From Anagrus nilaparvatae (Eukaryota; Arthropoda; Insecta; Hymenoptera; Mymaridae): a DNA stretch of 64,000 bases. The notes under the pieces are model-generated. The model did not search any database. It was not told the DNA's origin and saw nothing but the letters and a program-made list of their open reading frames with translations. A program made the translations under genes and the position numbers. The DNA lies in NCBI GenBank assembly GCA_022575985.1, contig JAKSXM010000132.1:3844001-3908000 (forward strand), given 5' to 3'. Shown in pieces: positions 9,819 through 21,699 of the stretch (its first letter is position 1; every line of letters begins with the position of its first letter).

Positions 9819-12800
9819 TTAAAGTATACTACAAGATGCTGAACAACAGCTGGTGCCACCTCCTTTGCTTTTTTGTCTTTGATCTAAAAAACAGAAAAAA
9901 ATTATTTAATTAAAATAATGAAAAAAAATGTGTTTAAAAATTTTTTTTATTTCGTTACAGATAATTTTACAGATTTTTATTTTAATTTTTCTATTTTATT
10001 ATACAACTTGAAATTTCATATTATTTTTGCAATTTTTTTTTTAAGAAGATAAGCTGTTATTATTATTAATATTCTGGACATGCATGAATTCCCCGCTGGG
10101 TGAAATACCTGAATATAAATAATATAATATTTTTATAAAGAAGAAGTAAAATAATAAATATTGCAAATTAAATCAATATGTAATAAGAAAATTATTAATA
10201 GCTTTGCTATTCGCCTAAAGTTATTTTAAAATTTAGTTGATTGCCATAGAATCTTCTAGTTATTATTCATGTTTGACCTCTCAGAAACGAAATTCTGATT
10301 ATTTAAATACATTTTTTTAATACAATTTTCGACTACTACAAAGTTGATATGCAAAATTAAAGGCCCTGAAGGTGAATTTGCAGCTTCTATTTAGCATAAT
10401 TTTCATCGATTGGTAAATTTTATATCTTTTTGTAATCAATAATTTTGTATTTATTTCGAATTCGTATTAACTAATTAAAATTTTATTTGCTGGTTAATGG
10501 CAAAAAAATACGTTTTTTTTTAGTTGTCGAAAAAAACAATTAAAACTTATGTGAAATTCGGTTATTCTTTATTTTTAGGCCATGGATTGTACAAAATAAA
10601 TGAATATGAATTAAAATGCTGCTGGTTAAGTTAACCAATTTATCGACAATTTAAATAAAATTTTAAAATCTTTAATTTGTTTAAAAAACTCTTATTACTT
10701 TAAATCTAATTTTAAATTAACCCAAAAATCATTTATCAATTAAAAAAATCCACTTGTCGATATACTAGAATTTAGGGGGCTTGAATGGGTTGGAATTGTA
10801 ATGATTTTTTTTCATAATTTGAAACCATAGATAAAAAAATATTAGACTAGAATTTTTTTGTTTTTCAAAACTATTAAAATTAAAAAAGTGATAACGTCAC
10901 GCTTAGCGTATATAAATACATTGTGACGTCAGATCTCTGACGAACCACTGATTTTTGAAACCTTTATGACTCCGTTAATTTTCGTAATTTCAAAAAATAA
11001 AAAAATACGTGACTAAGTTTTTTTTTAATTTTTACCCATGCAAGCCCTCTATTCCATTGGTCAGAGAATTTTTATCCCGTTCAAACGGTCCCAAATGAAA
11101 TAAAACCTAAAGTTTGTTGCCTAGTTTCAATCAGCGATCGTTTAAACAAAAAAATATAAAATTCCGCAACTCAATTAGATTTTTTTCAGTGTAGCTTACA
11201 TAATTTTAATTTTCGCTATTGTTCAAAAGATTCACACGGATTGACATATATTGACCATGAAATTCGAACTGAAAATAGATTCAAGATTTTAGATTAACTG
11301 AACCAAACCAAAACTGCATACTCAGTTTGTAATTAAAGATTATTATAAAAGCTTCAGCAGACACGATAATTCATCAAAATTTCAAACGTAACTCAATAAA
11401 TTTTCATTTTTTTCATAAATACAATAAACGCGTTAAGTGATAAAATATTGATAACTAAAATTACAAATTTAAAAAAAACTATAAACTGCGTATTTAAAAA
11501 ATGGCGTAATGGAAAATTTGTCATTTCAAAGACGAATGATTAATATTAAAAAACCACCTACAGCAGAAAATTAATATGCGTGTTAAAGCCTTCAATATAA
11601 ATTAGATAATCTCTCACGTTCAATGTTATTAAAAATATATCCTTTAATTATAATATGTAAGAAAAATACAAACCTTGAGAATTAGGCTCCGGAAGATTTT
11701 CTCGTGGTACTAAATGCATCACCGTTGTTTTTCCATGTGGTAATCCAAGTGCACCAAGTGATACATTACTATGTAAAAAACGGCCTTGATATATTAGTCG
11801 AAGGATTTCCGCTTTTGATACCGCCTCTTCCGCCCAATCTTTAAAAAAAAATACAAATTTTATTTATTTTGTAAATAATTAAATTACATATTTGGTATGT
11901 CATTACGGATGATTTCAGTTTTTTTTTTTGTTGCTTTATATTTTTTAATTGCAAGGAAAAAAAAGAAATAAAACAAAGAAAAAACAAAGGTTTTTTTTAT
12001 TAGATTTCTAAATTTATTTTATTTTATTTTTATTCTTAGAAGTTAATAAAAGTGATTTCTTACTGTAAATAATAAATGAAAATTTTTATTTTTAGTTTTT
12101 AATTGATTTAACGTATCAGGAAATAAAATTTTTCAAATTAGGTCACAGTTATTATAATTAACCAGGAAATAGTATGGGATTGTTTTATTTGAGGCTGAAA
12201 AATTTTCGTAAATTAAGAAATTTTGAAAATTAGCAGAAATAAAGGACAAGTTTCTGAAATTGGAGAAAAAAGCATATATTTTTACAGTTTATTTTATTTC
12301 GGAATGACAAGAAGACTCGAGAAGATTCAAGAAAAGACTTTAAATTATGTCTTCATGTAATTTTTGCACAGTTTTTTTGCATTATGTTTAAGAGCCCTGT
12401 GAAAAACCAATTGTGAATCAAGATTTAAAGGCACTGAGAGTCTCTATTACTTAAAAAAAGTTTGAAACATCGCAGGTAATAAATTGATCTTCAGGTTTTA
12501 TTAAGTAGTTCTGGACGACAGCAGCTCTTTACAGCTGATCATCGTGAAGGAACTACAACTCTGGCTACAGCAGAGTTAAGTTTGTTGAACTCGTACGGCA
12601 GCCATACTTGATATCCGGAAATCCTATTAAAGTGATAAAAGTCGTTTGGATTTTTTTTCTTAGATTTCAATCTTGATAACCGAGATACCAGTGTTATATG
12701 ACTTGGTTTTTGAAAGTTAAGATTCTTTTTGTTTATTATACGTGACAAAGGAAGAAGGCGGTAAGCCTTAGAACTGACATTTTCGCGACAGTTTTATAGA

Positions 12801-14348
12801 CAGTGAGTCATAGATTAGTACTACTGACTATCATAGACGTCATAGAGATAGTCGCGTTTTGGTATTTTCGATGGTTGAAGCATTTTTACACCTAGATTCA
12901 TGCTAGATTCTCATATATTTAAGATGGTAGTCTCAATTCCTTTCATTATTAAAGTCTGGTTAAACATTTGAAAGATGTTTTTTCAACAAAATCAAAATTA
13001 CCCTGCATTAACTTGAAATTACAGTCGAACCTCCTATAGCGACCCCTCCCTCTAGCGACCAACTCCATAAAAAGACCGTTTTTGGTCAGTCTGTTTCAAA
13101 TTCCTATAATTTTACATATAAAATAACCTCTCAATAGAGACCACTCTCTATAACGACCGTGACCACTTATTTCGGACAATAAAGATCACCTTTTCTCACA
13201 ATTTTTTGTTTGTACATATTAAAGTATAGCGTAGGAGGGGAGAATCGTGTTTCGACGCTTCCTTTGTGAGTTACCGTAGTTTTAGGATTAGATTTTATAG
13301 CTATAATAGCAAATAGGATCTCACCAGTTGAAGCAGACGACGATTCATCAGATTATGAAGATGAAAATGATGATCAACAAAAAATTTTAAGAAAGCTTTA
13401 GTATTAATTACACAATTGCAAAATTTTTACAAAACAGAGGACGATGTAAAAAAATTGCAAATATTCAGCTGTGTAAAAAGAAGAGTACGAAAAAAAATTT
13501 GCACTTAAAATAAGTAAAGCAAAGCAATGTTAATTGATGGATTTATTCCAGCCTTAATTGATCTTTATTTTTTCCAACCTGTAAGTTAAAAAATATGTAC
13601 AAAAAAAAAATTTTGTTCCAAATCTGCAAAAAATGTGAGGAAAATTTTTTTTTACCCCCACCCGAAACCTCTAAATAGAGACCACCTCCTCATAGCGACC
13701 ACTTATGACCAGTCAAATGGTGGTCGTTATTGAGAGGTACTACGACTGTATACAAAATTTTGCCCCAAGCGTCCAAATTACACCCCGTAATGAACGAAAA
13801 TACACATTACCCAAAATTAATTATGAATACTTCTTTTTATGTAAAACTATTAATCGTAAAAAAACTGAATATTTTTATCATAAATTAATTTAAAAATAAA
13901 AATCATATATTTTTTTATTACCCTTCGCGCTCCATCCTGTATCCAATAAATAATATTTAAAACTTTCAACAAAGCCTATACATTAAACTAAAACCAATTT
14001 AATTTTTTTGCGCTACTACTATAACTTTGAGTATAGCACACCTTATGTACCTATGTATTTTATCGAAAGCACAAAATCGATATGTAATATGTATGCAAGT
14101 ACACGTACAAATTTTATTTCATATAAGTAGGTAAATATCATATTATTATTATTATGTCATAATAAATAATTGACATTTTCATTAAAAATAAAAGTAGTGA
14201 TAGTAGTTTTTATGTAATATAAATTAAAGTTTTTTTTACCTTCGGGCCAATTTTCGAACACATGGTGAGCGACGTCCCCAGCAGAATCACTCGAACTAAA
14301 TAGGAACTCTTTTGTTTTGCCACTAACGAGTATCAGTCGTAAGTTTAT
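9819..14348 (-). CDS. Ubl3: UBL3: membrane-anchored ubiquitin-like protein (last three coding exons)
   Basis: Exons on the minus strand: 14348-14240, 11838-11674, 9883-9819; phases agree and the stop is TAA at 9821-9819. The first visible exon begins INLRLILVSGKTKEFLF and ends ENWPE. The second carries LRLIYQGRFLH and GKTTVMHLVPRENLPEPNSQ. The last gives QRQKSKGGG then SCCSASCSIL. This matches UBL3/MUB, a single ubiquitin fold fixed to membranes through a C-terminal CAAX box. Here CSIL is the CAAX box, with extra cysteines upstream that could be acylated. UBL3 is reported to act as a modifier that sorts proteins into small extracellular vesicles. Missing is the short N-terminal exon (about ten residues including Met), which must end in phase 0 to the right of 14348. 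Introns are 1790 and 2401 bp; the second holds a pogo-type element. Confidence 0.92.
10774..11050. mobile_element. Candidate short inverted-repeat element in a UBL3 intron
   Basis: agggggcttgaatgggt at 10774-10790 is matched by its near reverse complement acccatgcaagccctct at 11034-11050, giving a 277-bp unit with ~17-bp ends. In the middle, aacgtcacgctta...ttgtgacgtcagatctctgacg contains a TGACGTCA palindrome. No clear target-site duplication is visible and there is no coding sequence, so this remains tentative. Confidence 0.45.
13022..13748. mobile_element. Degenerate pogo/Tigger-type DNA transposon
   Basis: A 727-bp element with TA flanks (13020-13021, 13749-13750). The left end is CAGTCGAACCTCCTATAGCG; the right end is ...CGTTATTGAGAGGTACTACGACTG. 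Ends of the form CAG-T-GAACCTC...TATAGCGAC and the TA target are typical of the pogo/Tigger branch of Tc1/mariner. Repeated TATAGCGACC/AATAGAGACCAC blocks are present inside both ends. Only the tail of a transposase is left (13330-13503), so it cannot move by itself. It sits in the UBL3 intron 11839-14239. Confidence 0.8.
13330..13503 (+). pseudogene. C-terminal remnant of a pogo/Tigger-like transposase
   Basis: One frame reads VEADDDSSDYEDENDDQQKI, an acidic stretch, then meets TAG. After a one-base shift in an A-rich run it continues KKALVLITQLQNFY then KTEDDVKKLQIF. An acidic linker followed by a helical ALxxLxxLxxF segment is what ends many Tigger/jerky transposases. The DNA-binding and DDE catalytic parts are gone. 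The assignment rests mainly on its position between pogo-type ends. Confidence 0.55.
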
Positions 14349-16462
14349 CTGTAAATTAAAGAAAAATATTTGTTAAATATATTTTAATTAAAATTAAATT
14401 TTTATATTTTTCAGTGTCAATTTTTGAAATATTAAATAACGATTGAAAATAATTACAATTTTCATTTATTCGAAATAAAATTAATTACAAATTTTAATTA
14501 TTAAAATATTTCCTTTTGACAAATATCACGATTTTATTATAAATCTCGTATAAATTGTATAATTCCAGGAAATATTATTTCAAATTTCATTAAAAGTATT
14601 CAATTTCAATAGCAATAAAATTTGAGCTTGCAAACGTTTGCAAATAAAAACTGTTAATGATTAATGAATTTTAACACAAGGAAACTAAATTCCTGGTAGA
14701 AACTGAAACAGGCGAAATTTTTTTTGAAAATGTGAAGCTAACAGTCATAACGTAATTAATTAATTTAAGGATCTTAAAAGGGTGAATAATAAAACAATAA
14801 TGAGAAGAACAATAGGTTATAATTTACATTCTTAGTTTTCTCTGCTTTCCCCTAACAAGATCAAGTGATATATCTGAAAACTTTCCTCCAAACATTGACA
14901 AAACATCTGCAGAAAATAGGATCACAGACACACAATTTATGCTTACATTGACATTGATGTAAGACTTGAAATATTTACTTAAAATCTTTAACATAAAATG
15001 CATTTTGAATCAACGAGTTTTTTTCAATAATATTTAATCAATTTTATAAAGATTGTTACTTTAACCTCCACTTTAATTTAACTTCAAAAAATAAGTACAT
15101 TATCGGTAAAATACTGTTCTTGAAAGTTTAATATCCGCAGCTAAACTAACATTTGAACTAGAATGTGTGATTTTGAAAAAAAAGTAATAATAAATGCAAG
15201 TTAAGTAGTTTATTTGCTTGTCAATAACAGACTGCTATTTTATTATTTAAGCTTGCATTTCAGTTTTATCTTCAAAATTCAAGCTTTTCTAGTTTCTGTG
15301 TACTTTAAAGTTATAATATTCAAGTTAAATAACTTAACTTACTTCTTTCTTTGTGTTTTTCAACAAATAAACAGTGAGAAAATTAGTTTTGAAATTTATC
15401 TAGATTTCTGGTGTTTGGATATTGATTGGAATTTTCCATTTAATGATTTATTCGTGTAACGTTAAATTGGGATTACTTAGAAACAGATTATATTAAAAGA
15501 TAAAATGTTTGTTAGTAATTTTTTTCTCCAAATTTTATATATTAAATGAAAAAATGAAAGTTACTAAATCAAAAATAACTAAAAACTTTTATTTAAATTT
15601 CCATTTTAATTGTCAAAAAAACTAAACTGTCTACAACTTTAGACATTATTAATCATCTTAATTACTTTTGAATAACTCTGCAGTTTTGATACAAGAATTA
15701 AAATCCAAGATAAAATCTTAATTTTATTCCATAAAGTTTGTTTTCAAGTTTAAGATATTTATAGGTTAAATAACAATAATTGCCTTTGAATTAATTTATA
15801 ATTTACTTATTTACTATATTATTATTTACTAATTAACTTTTTATGAACAGGATTTCAATTTATTTTATTTTATTTTTTATTCACATTTTTGCTGAAAACT
15901 CACTTTTACTTACTGCTACGAAAATTTGTTTTAAGCCCAGGGAATCAAAAAATTGTGTATTGCGAGTACGATTGAAAACGTTGTTGTTTTGCTTGCGATA
16001 GGTTTTCAATTTGTCTGAACTTGTTTCATAAATAAGTATTTTTGAGGTCACTGAATATTTTTGTCCAAAAAAACTTAAAAATCACAAAAAATTACGATTT
16101 TTCGGAATCAGGCTTGAATTTGCGGGGTTGGAGACCCAAAAATTTGAAATCAGCGTACCGGAAAACTTAAAGTAGCCTTTCACCTAAAATATACGACTTC
16201 TAGACTATAATCTTCGCAGTCTATAAAATACAATTATTACAAAATTGCATAATAAAAATTCAAATTAATTGAATAAATTATTTTCATAACAAGATTTTAA
16301 GCAATAAACAGACATTTTAATTATTAAAATGATTAAATAATTGAGATAAAAAATAATACTAATTAAAAATGTTTGATCTTTAATTAATTTAAATGATGAA
16401 ATTATTAAGATAAACATAATAAAAATTATTAGTTCATTAAAAATCCACCAGACGTTATATAT

Positions 16463-16503
16463 TTTTTTCTCGAAAGCAGAATGACATTGAATTACTATAA
16501 ATA
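16463..16503 (+). promoter_or_regulatory. Palindrome-plus-TATA module, copy 1
   Basis: TTTTTTCTCGAAAGCAGAATGAC is followed 11 bases later by TATAAATA (16496-16503). Same layout as four further copies in the window; this is one of the more diverged. Confidence 0.35.
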
Positions 16504-19206
16504 CAGGCCTGTATCAAATTAAATCAAATTAACATAAATACCAATCTTAATAACTGAAAAAAACGTTAGAAACGTTGTAAAAACAATTATAAATTAAAAG
16601 TTTTGTTTACTTAAATAGATAAACATTTATAAATAAACTCATTATTATTATCAATAAGTAAAATATGCATGAAGTCATCAAACTCGTGTTATCGCATTTT
16701 ATTTTTTTATTATTTTGAAATAAAATAATTAAAACATTATTTTCATGAGTTAAAAAACAGAAAAAAAAAGATATGATTAATAAATTATGATAAATTCGTT
16801 GATATTTTAATTAATTTTTTTAGTCTGCTTTTTTTTTTTAATTAATTATTTTTAATATAGACACGCATTATTTTCTACTTTTTTTCACACGACATTTATC
16901 ATCATATTATATTTTATTAACGACAATTCAAGGCGTCGTTGTCGTTCATATTCAAACTCTAATTCTCATATAAATAAAGTTCAAGGTTAGAATTTATATT
17001 TAAAAAAAAATATTCGTGCATATTTTTACGCACGTAAATTAAAATTTATTAATTTTTCTATAATATTTCAATGATAATTAAATAAATTATTTATTAAATT
17101 TTATATTTATCAGAAGAACACTAACATGAGAAAAAAAATTTTTGTTAAATATAGGTCAAATTTGTTATTTATCAGCAATTGATTTTTCATTTATTTATTT
17201 ATCGTTTTATATTTACATACTTTGCTGAAATTTAAAAAAAAAACTCCTTTCTGTACATGTGTGTGTGTATAATAAAAAAGATATGTGCAATCATCACTCT
17301 TTTGTTTTTTTTTTTATTAAATAAAAAATCGAGTAAAAAATGTTCGTTTTGATATGATATTATGTGCTTAAATCAGCAAAAAATTAATTTTTCAATAAAA
17401 TTGGCAGCACATACAAAGAGATGACTTATCGTGTTTTATCGGAATTGTTCGTACGTGATTATAATTGAAATTTAATTGTTTTTTTAATGAGTTCTTTCGA
17501 TTTTAAATTAACGATTTTTTTTAGGTGCACGAGAATTAATAAATAAATTCCAAAGTTGTTTCACAAGAGTAGAACATTTAATTATTAATAAAACCACTTT
17601 GATAATAAATTATGCCTATTTGAGCTAAATTCCAATCCATGTAAAATTCGATAAGAGAAAAAAAAGGCATTTTTGGAGTTTATATACTTAAATTCTCTTC
17701 TTAAATACATAAAAAAGAAAGAGAGTATATAATCTGTGATAAGCACTAAAAACCAAAGTGAGAGTAGCATATAAAAGATATGGAAGCTGACTGGCGCCGT
17801 TTAAAAATGGGAGAATTCATTTTTATGTTCTTTTTTTTTGTTCGAAATTCGATTTTTAAAATGTCTCTTCTGCTAAAATGATTTTGTATTGAATTTACAA
17901 TATTATCGTATCGGAGTTTCTTTTTGCTGGGTTAAACTATGTGATAAAGATAAAAATTCACTTTTTAGATAAAGAAAATTAGGAATTAAAGAACATTTTT
18001 ATTTTTTATTTACTGTAATTTTAAATAACGTGTAATTTATTAGATTTTTATTTCTTTTTCTCATCATACAGAACTATAATTTTTATTTAAATGTCAAAAT
18101 ATTTTTATACTTAAATTTTTTTAAAGTAATTTTTAAATTTTCTGAGCCAAAATAGACTGAAAAGCTAGACATATCGACCTTCTGACCTTGCCAATTTGGA
18201 TTAAGATTCGAATAATATTTTGCAGAAGCATTGAAAATATTCCACTGATTTTCATAAGTCTTTAATTGTATGAATAATAACAGTCAAAAGTTTAACGATA
18301 GATTCAAATTTTAGTACATAAAAAGCCAACCCCAAAAAATACAAAATCCAAAAATACCGTTCTTTTTTCGAAAAATATGCAACAAAGAGTACCCTTGATC
18401 TTGAAAAAAATCCTTTATTAGCTTCTAAAAATTATTTTTATAAAAAATTTAATCAAATTCAAAAAGCATTATTTAAAATTTCAAGAATGCTATTTTTTCT
18501 TTATAATATATGAAAGAACTGGGGCGCTCGACCTAATTTTGAGACAAAAACTGGACTCTGAAACACTCTACTTTCTACAACAAAATAATGCACAAATTAC
18601 TCTATAACAATAATCCTAAGACGACAAAAAGTCTCAAGGGTATCCAAACAACGTAACTTCTCTTCTCGTGTCACAAATTGCAATCATAAAAAATCATCGA
18701 ATAATAATTAATATTAAAATCCTCTTACATAATTAAAACACACTTCAATAATAAAAATAAAACTTATTTTATTACTATTTATAGAATTTATTACGAAAAA
18801 CCGATGATTTTAAAAAAATTAATATTTCATCTTACATAATCTATATTAATAATTTTTAAAAAATCATCATTTTTATTAATATTAAATCTTTATTCGATTT
18901 TATAATACAACATAATGGGCGTATATCGAGTCAATTGACCTTTACCTTATTACTTTTTTTTTATGTAAGTTAATATCTAATATAATAGTAATAAATGAGG
19001 TCACGGTATATACCTACTTTAGAAAATTCTATATTTCTGCGGTTTACTTATACTTATTTTTTTTAGTATAATTTAAATAATATGCTTATTATCATTAAAT
19101 TATTTTTTTTTGAAAGTTAAAATTGTATATTGTTAGTTAAAATTACTTTTGTACTTGATTATTTTAATTAAGATTTATTTTAGAGTTAGAATTTAGTTTA
19201 GTAAAA

Positions 19207-19244
19207 TTTCTCGCAAGAGAAATGCGTTCCTAATACTATATAAA
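19207..19244 (+). promoter_or_regulatory. Palindrome-plus-TATA module, copy 2
   Basis: TTTCTCGCAAGAGAAATG (an inverted repeat) is followed by TATATAAA at 19237-19244. The layout and orientation match the other copies. No open frame follows. Confidence 0.4.
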
Positions 19245-20954
19245 TAAGTTTTCGAAATTTGTTTCATAAGCAATTTGAATTTAGTTTTCATTGGTATTAA
19301 TTTTATAATTATTAGTATTGAATATGAAGTGGGATTTGCACTTTTTTTTTGTTGATTCAAGCTCAATTCAATTCTAGCTTCAACGTATTCTATTAAAATG
19401 CATGGAATGTTTTTGTCTTGACATCTTGAGGATTAAGTGCATATTGAAATTGAATAATTGCAATATTTAAATAAAATGTGTAATGCATTAATAAAATATT
19501 AATAAATAATTAAAAATATTCAAATAATTTTCCTCAATAATTATTAACACATAATTAAAAAATTTAATATACATACAAAGTATTAATTAAATGAATAAAT
19601 AATTAGATACATAGATAATAAAAAAAAAAATCATAATAAATAATTGAAAAAGAAGTCTTATTTACGTATACAACAAAAGAATCAAGGAAATAAATTTTAA
19701 TTTATTAACATAAATAATGATAATAAAAGAAACCACATAATAATCATTTATTTTTATTTTTTTTTGTGTCGAAAGATTATTACTATTTAAAAAAAAACAG
19801 AATTATCTGAATCATCAAAAATAACATCAATTTAAGTAGTGTGTAAAAAATTTATAATAGATTGATACTGATATATTACAAATTTATTCTGACTAAAAAA
19901 AAAGGTTGCAAATTTCCAGAAACTCATTAATATATTTTTGACCAGAATTTTATGAAGGTTGTTTTTATTCAGAATAAAAAAAAAGAAGATATTATAAGTC
20001 ATCATTTTAAATATAGTTTATCTATGTCTCGATAGAAATTTTTATTATACGTTTTAGGTATTTTTTTAATAGCACATAAGGTAAACCTATTTATTATTGT
20101 GTCAAAAATTTATATTTATTGTATTTCTTAATTTTTCGTTTTCTTTCAATATTATTATAGTAACGTTTTTTAACGTAAATTACCAATAAATTTTTTTGTT
20201 AATCATAAACACATGCTTTGGATCTAATTAATTTTTTATTTAATTTGTTTTTAAAAAAAATTATTTTTATCTTTTCAAAAAAATATATTTTTTTTTTGTA
20301 CAAAAAATATTATATAAAAATACAAAATGACTAAGATTATATATTTTTTGCAATTAATTCATAAAAAAACGACTAAAAAAATTATTTTTAAACATGCAAC
20401 TTAAAAAAAACTCCTGTTTTAAAAAAATAATCTATGTATTTGATAAAAAAGCCAAAAACAAAAAATTTATATCTGGAGTTAAAAGTTATTTTTATAACTC
20501 AATAAATTATTAATAAAATCAAACTAAACCATTAAGAGTAAAAATAATTTTATTGTCAAATAAGTTTTAAATCTGAGTTAATAAAGAGAAATTTAATTTT
20601 ATAGTTTAACGATAAAAATTAAATAATTATCACATATTTAGGTTTATAGAAAGATTATTATGTAAGTTTAATGTTGTCATTAAAACTTATTTTAATAGTA
20701 ACAGTATTTAAAACCAGTATTTAATAAAAAAAAGAGAAAATAATTATTACTTGATACATAAACTGGAAAAGTAAATTGTTTTATTATTGAATAATAAAAT
20801 TGTATTGAAATATTTTCGTTTTAAAATTTTAAACTTTTTATGTACTTTATAATGAATTCATTAGTACTAGTCTTTATAGTTACAAAACTGATTAATTTGA
20901 TTTAAATTCGATGAAAATTAAATATTAAAACATTAACGGTGGTTTATAAATGTC

Positions 20955-20995
20955 TTTTTTCTCGAAAGAGAAATGACTTTCTGGTATTATATAAG
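20955..20995 (+). promoter_or_regulatory. Palindrome-plus-TATA module, copy 3
   Basis: TTTCTCGAAAGAGAAA is a perfect inverted repeat, followed by TGACTTTC and then TTATATAAG at 20987-20995. The interval between palindrome and TATA is as in a core promoter with an upstream element. Confidence 0.45.
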
Positions 20996-21348
20996 ACAGC
21001 CGACTCACATATATATTTATTTGAATATCTGTTATTTATAATAAATGTTTATCATGTATCCTATTATATATATAATATTATCGACTCTGATTATTTTGCT
21101 TAAGTTACTTTGCCTGCGGTTTATTTGTATATTTAGTTAATATTACAGATTATTATTTAGTAGCTGTAGACGTTGTTAGTTTAATGACTTTTATGATTCG
21201 CTTATTTTACTTAACTATTATGTTTTAGTTAACTTTTTTGTTGCTATGCTAGTGATCGCATACGCTATGTAGGGGGAAGTAAAAATTAAAAACGAAAATT
21301 GAATATCAAAACTAGATATTAAAATATTTATGGTGGCTAATAAATATC

Positions 21349-21389
21349 TTTTTTCTCGAAAGAGAAATGACTTTCTTCTATTATATAAG
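21349..21389 (+). promoter_or_regulatory. Palindrome-plus-TATA module, copy 4
   Basis: Identical to copy 3 over the 27 bases starting at 21349, with TTATATAAG at 21381-21389. The flanks have diverged more than the module itself, which could mean selection on the module or a recent local duplication. Confidence 0.45.
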
Positions 21390-21699
21390 GCAGTCGAATC
21401 AAAAATACCTTTATCTGAAAATTTGTTATTTATCAACATTTCTTTCTATTGATAATTATAATATTCTCGACTTTGATAATTTCATTGTGTTACTTTCTTT
21501 TATTGATTGGTATATTTAGTTAAAACTACAGATTCGTGTTTGTGGGATATCAACTCAAGTACTTTTGTAATTTAAGTGATCTTTTTTGTTTGCTATAGCT
21601 TCTTGAGGTGAGGCGCCTGTTTCTAGTTGGATTTCCTTTATTAATCTTTATTATTTTTATACTCTCACTGAAGATTTTTACTTGCGAGAATCAGTTTTA

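Larger units (their letters stand above)
14349..20900. other. Long non-coding stretch upstream of the visible UBL3 exons
   Basis: No exon with protein similarity on either strand. Sequence is A/T simple tracts with two copies of a palindrome-plus-TATA module (16463 and 19207). It probably belongs to the first intron of UBL3, whose first coding exon was not found; intergenic DNA is equally possible. Confidence 0.4.

Noticed and set aside
12539..12748. 69-aa minus-strand frame inside a UBL3 intron
   Set aside because: Composition is less biased than neighbours, but there is no family match, splice context or start context to support it.
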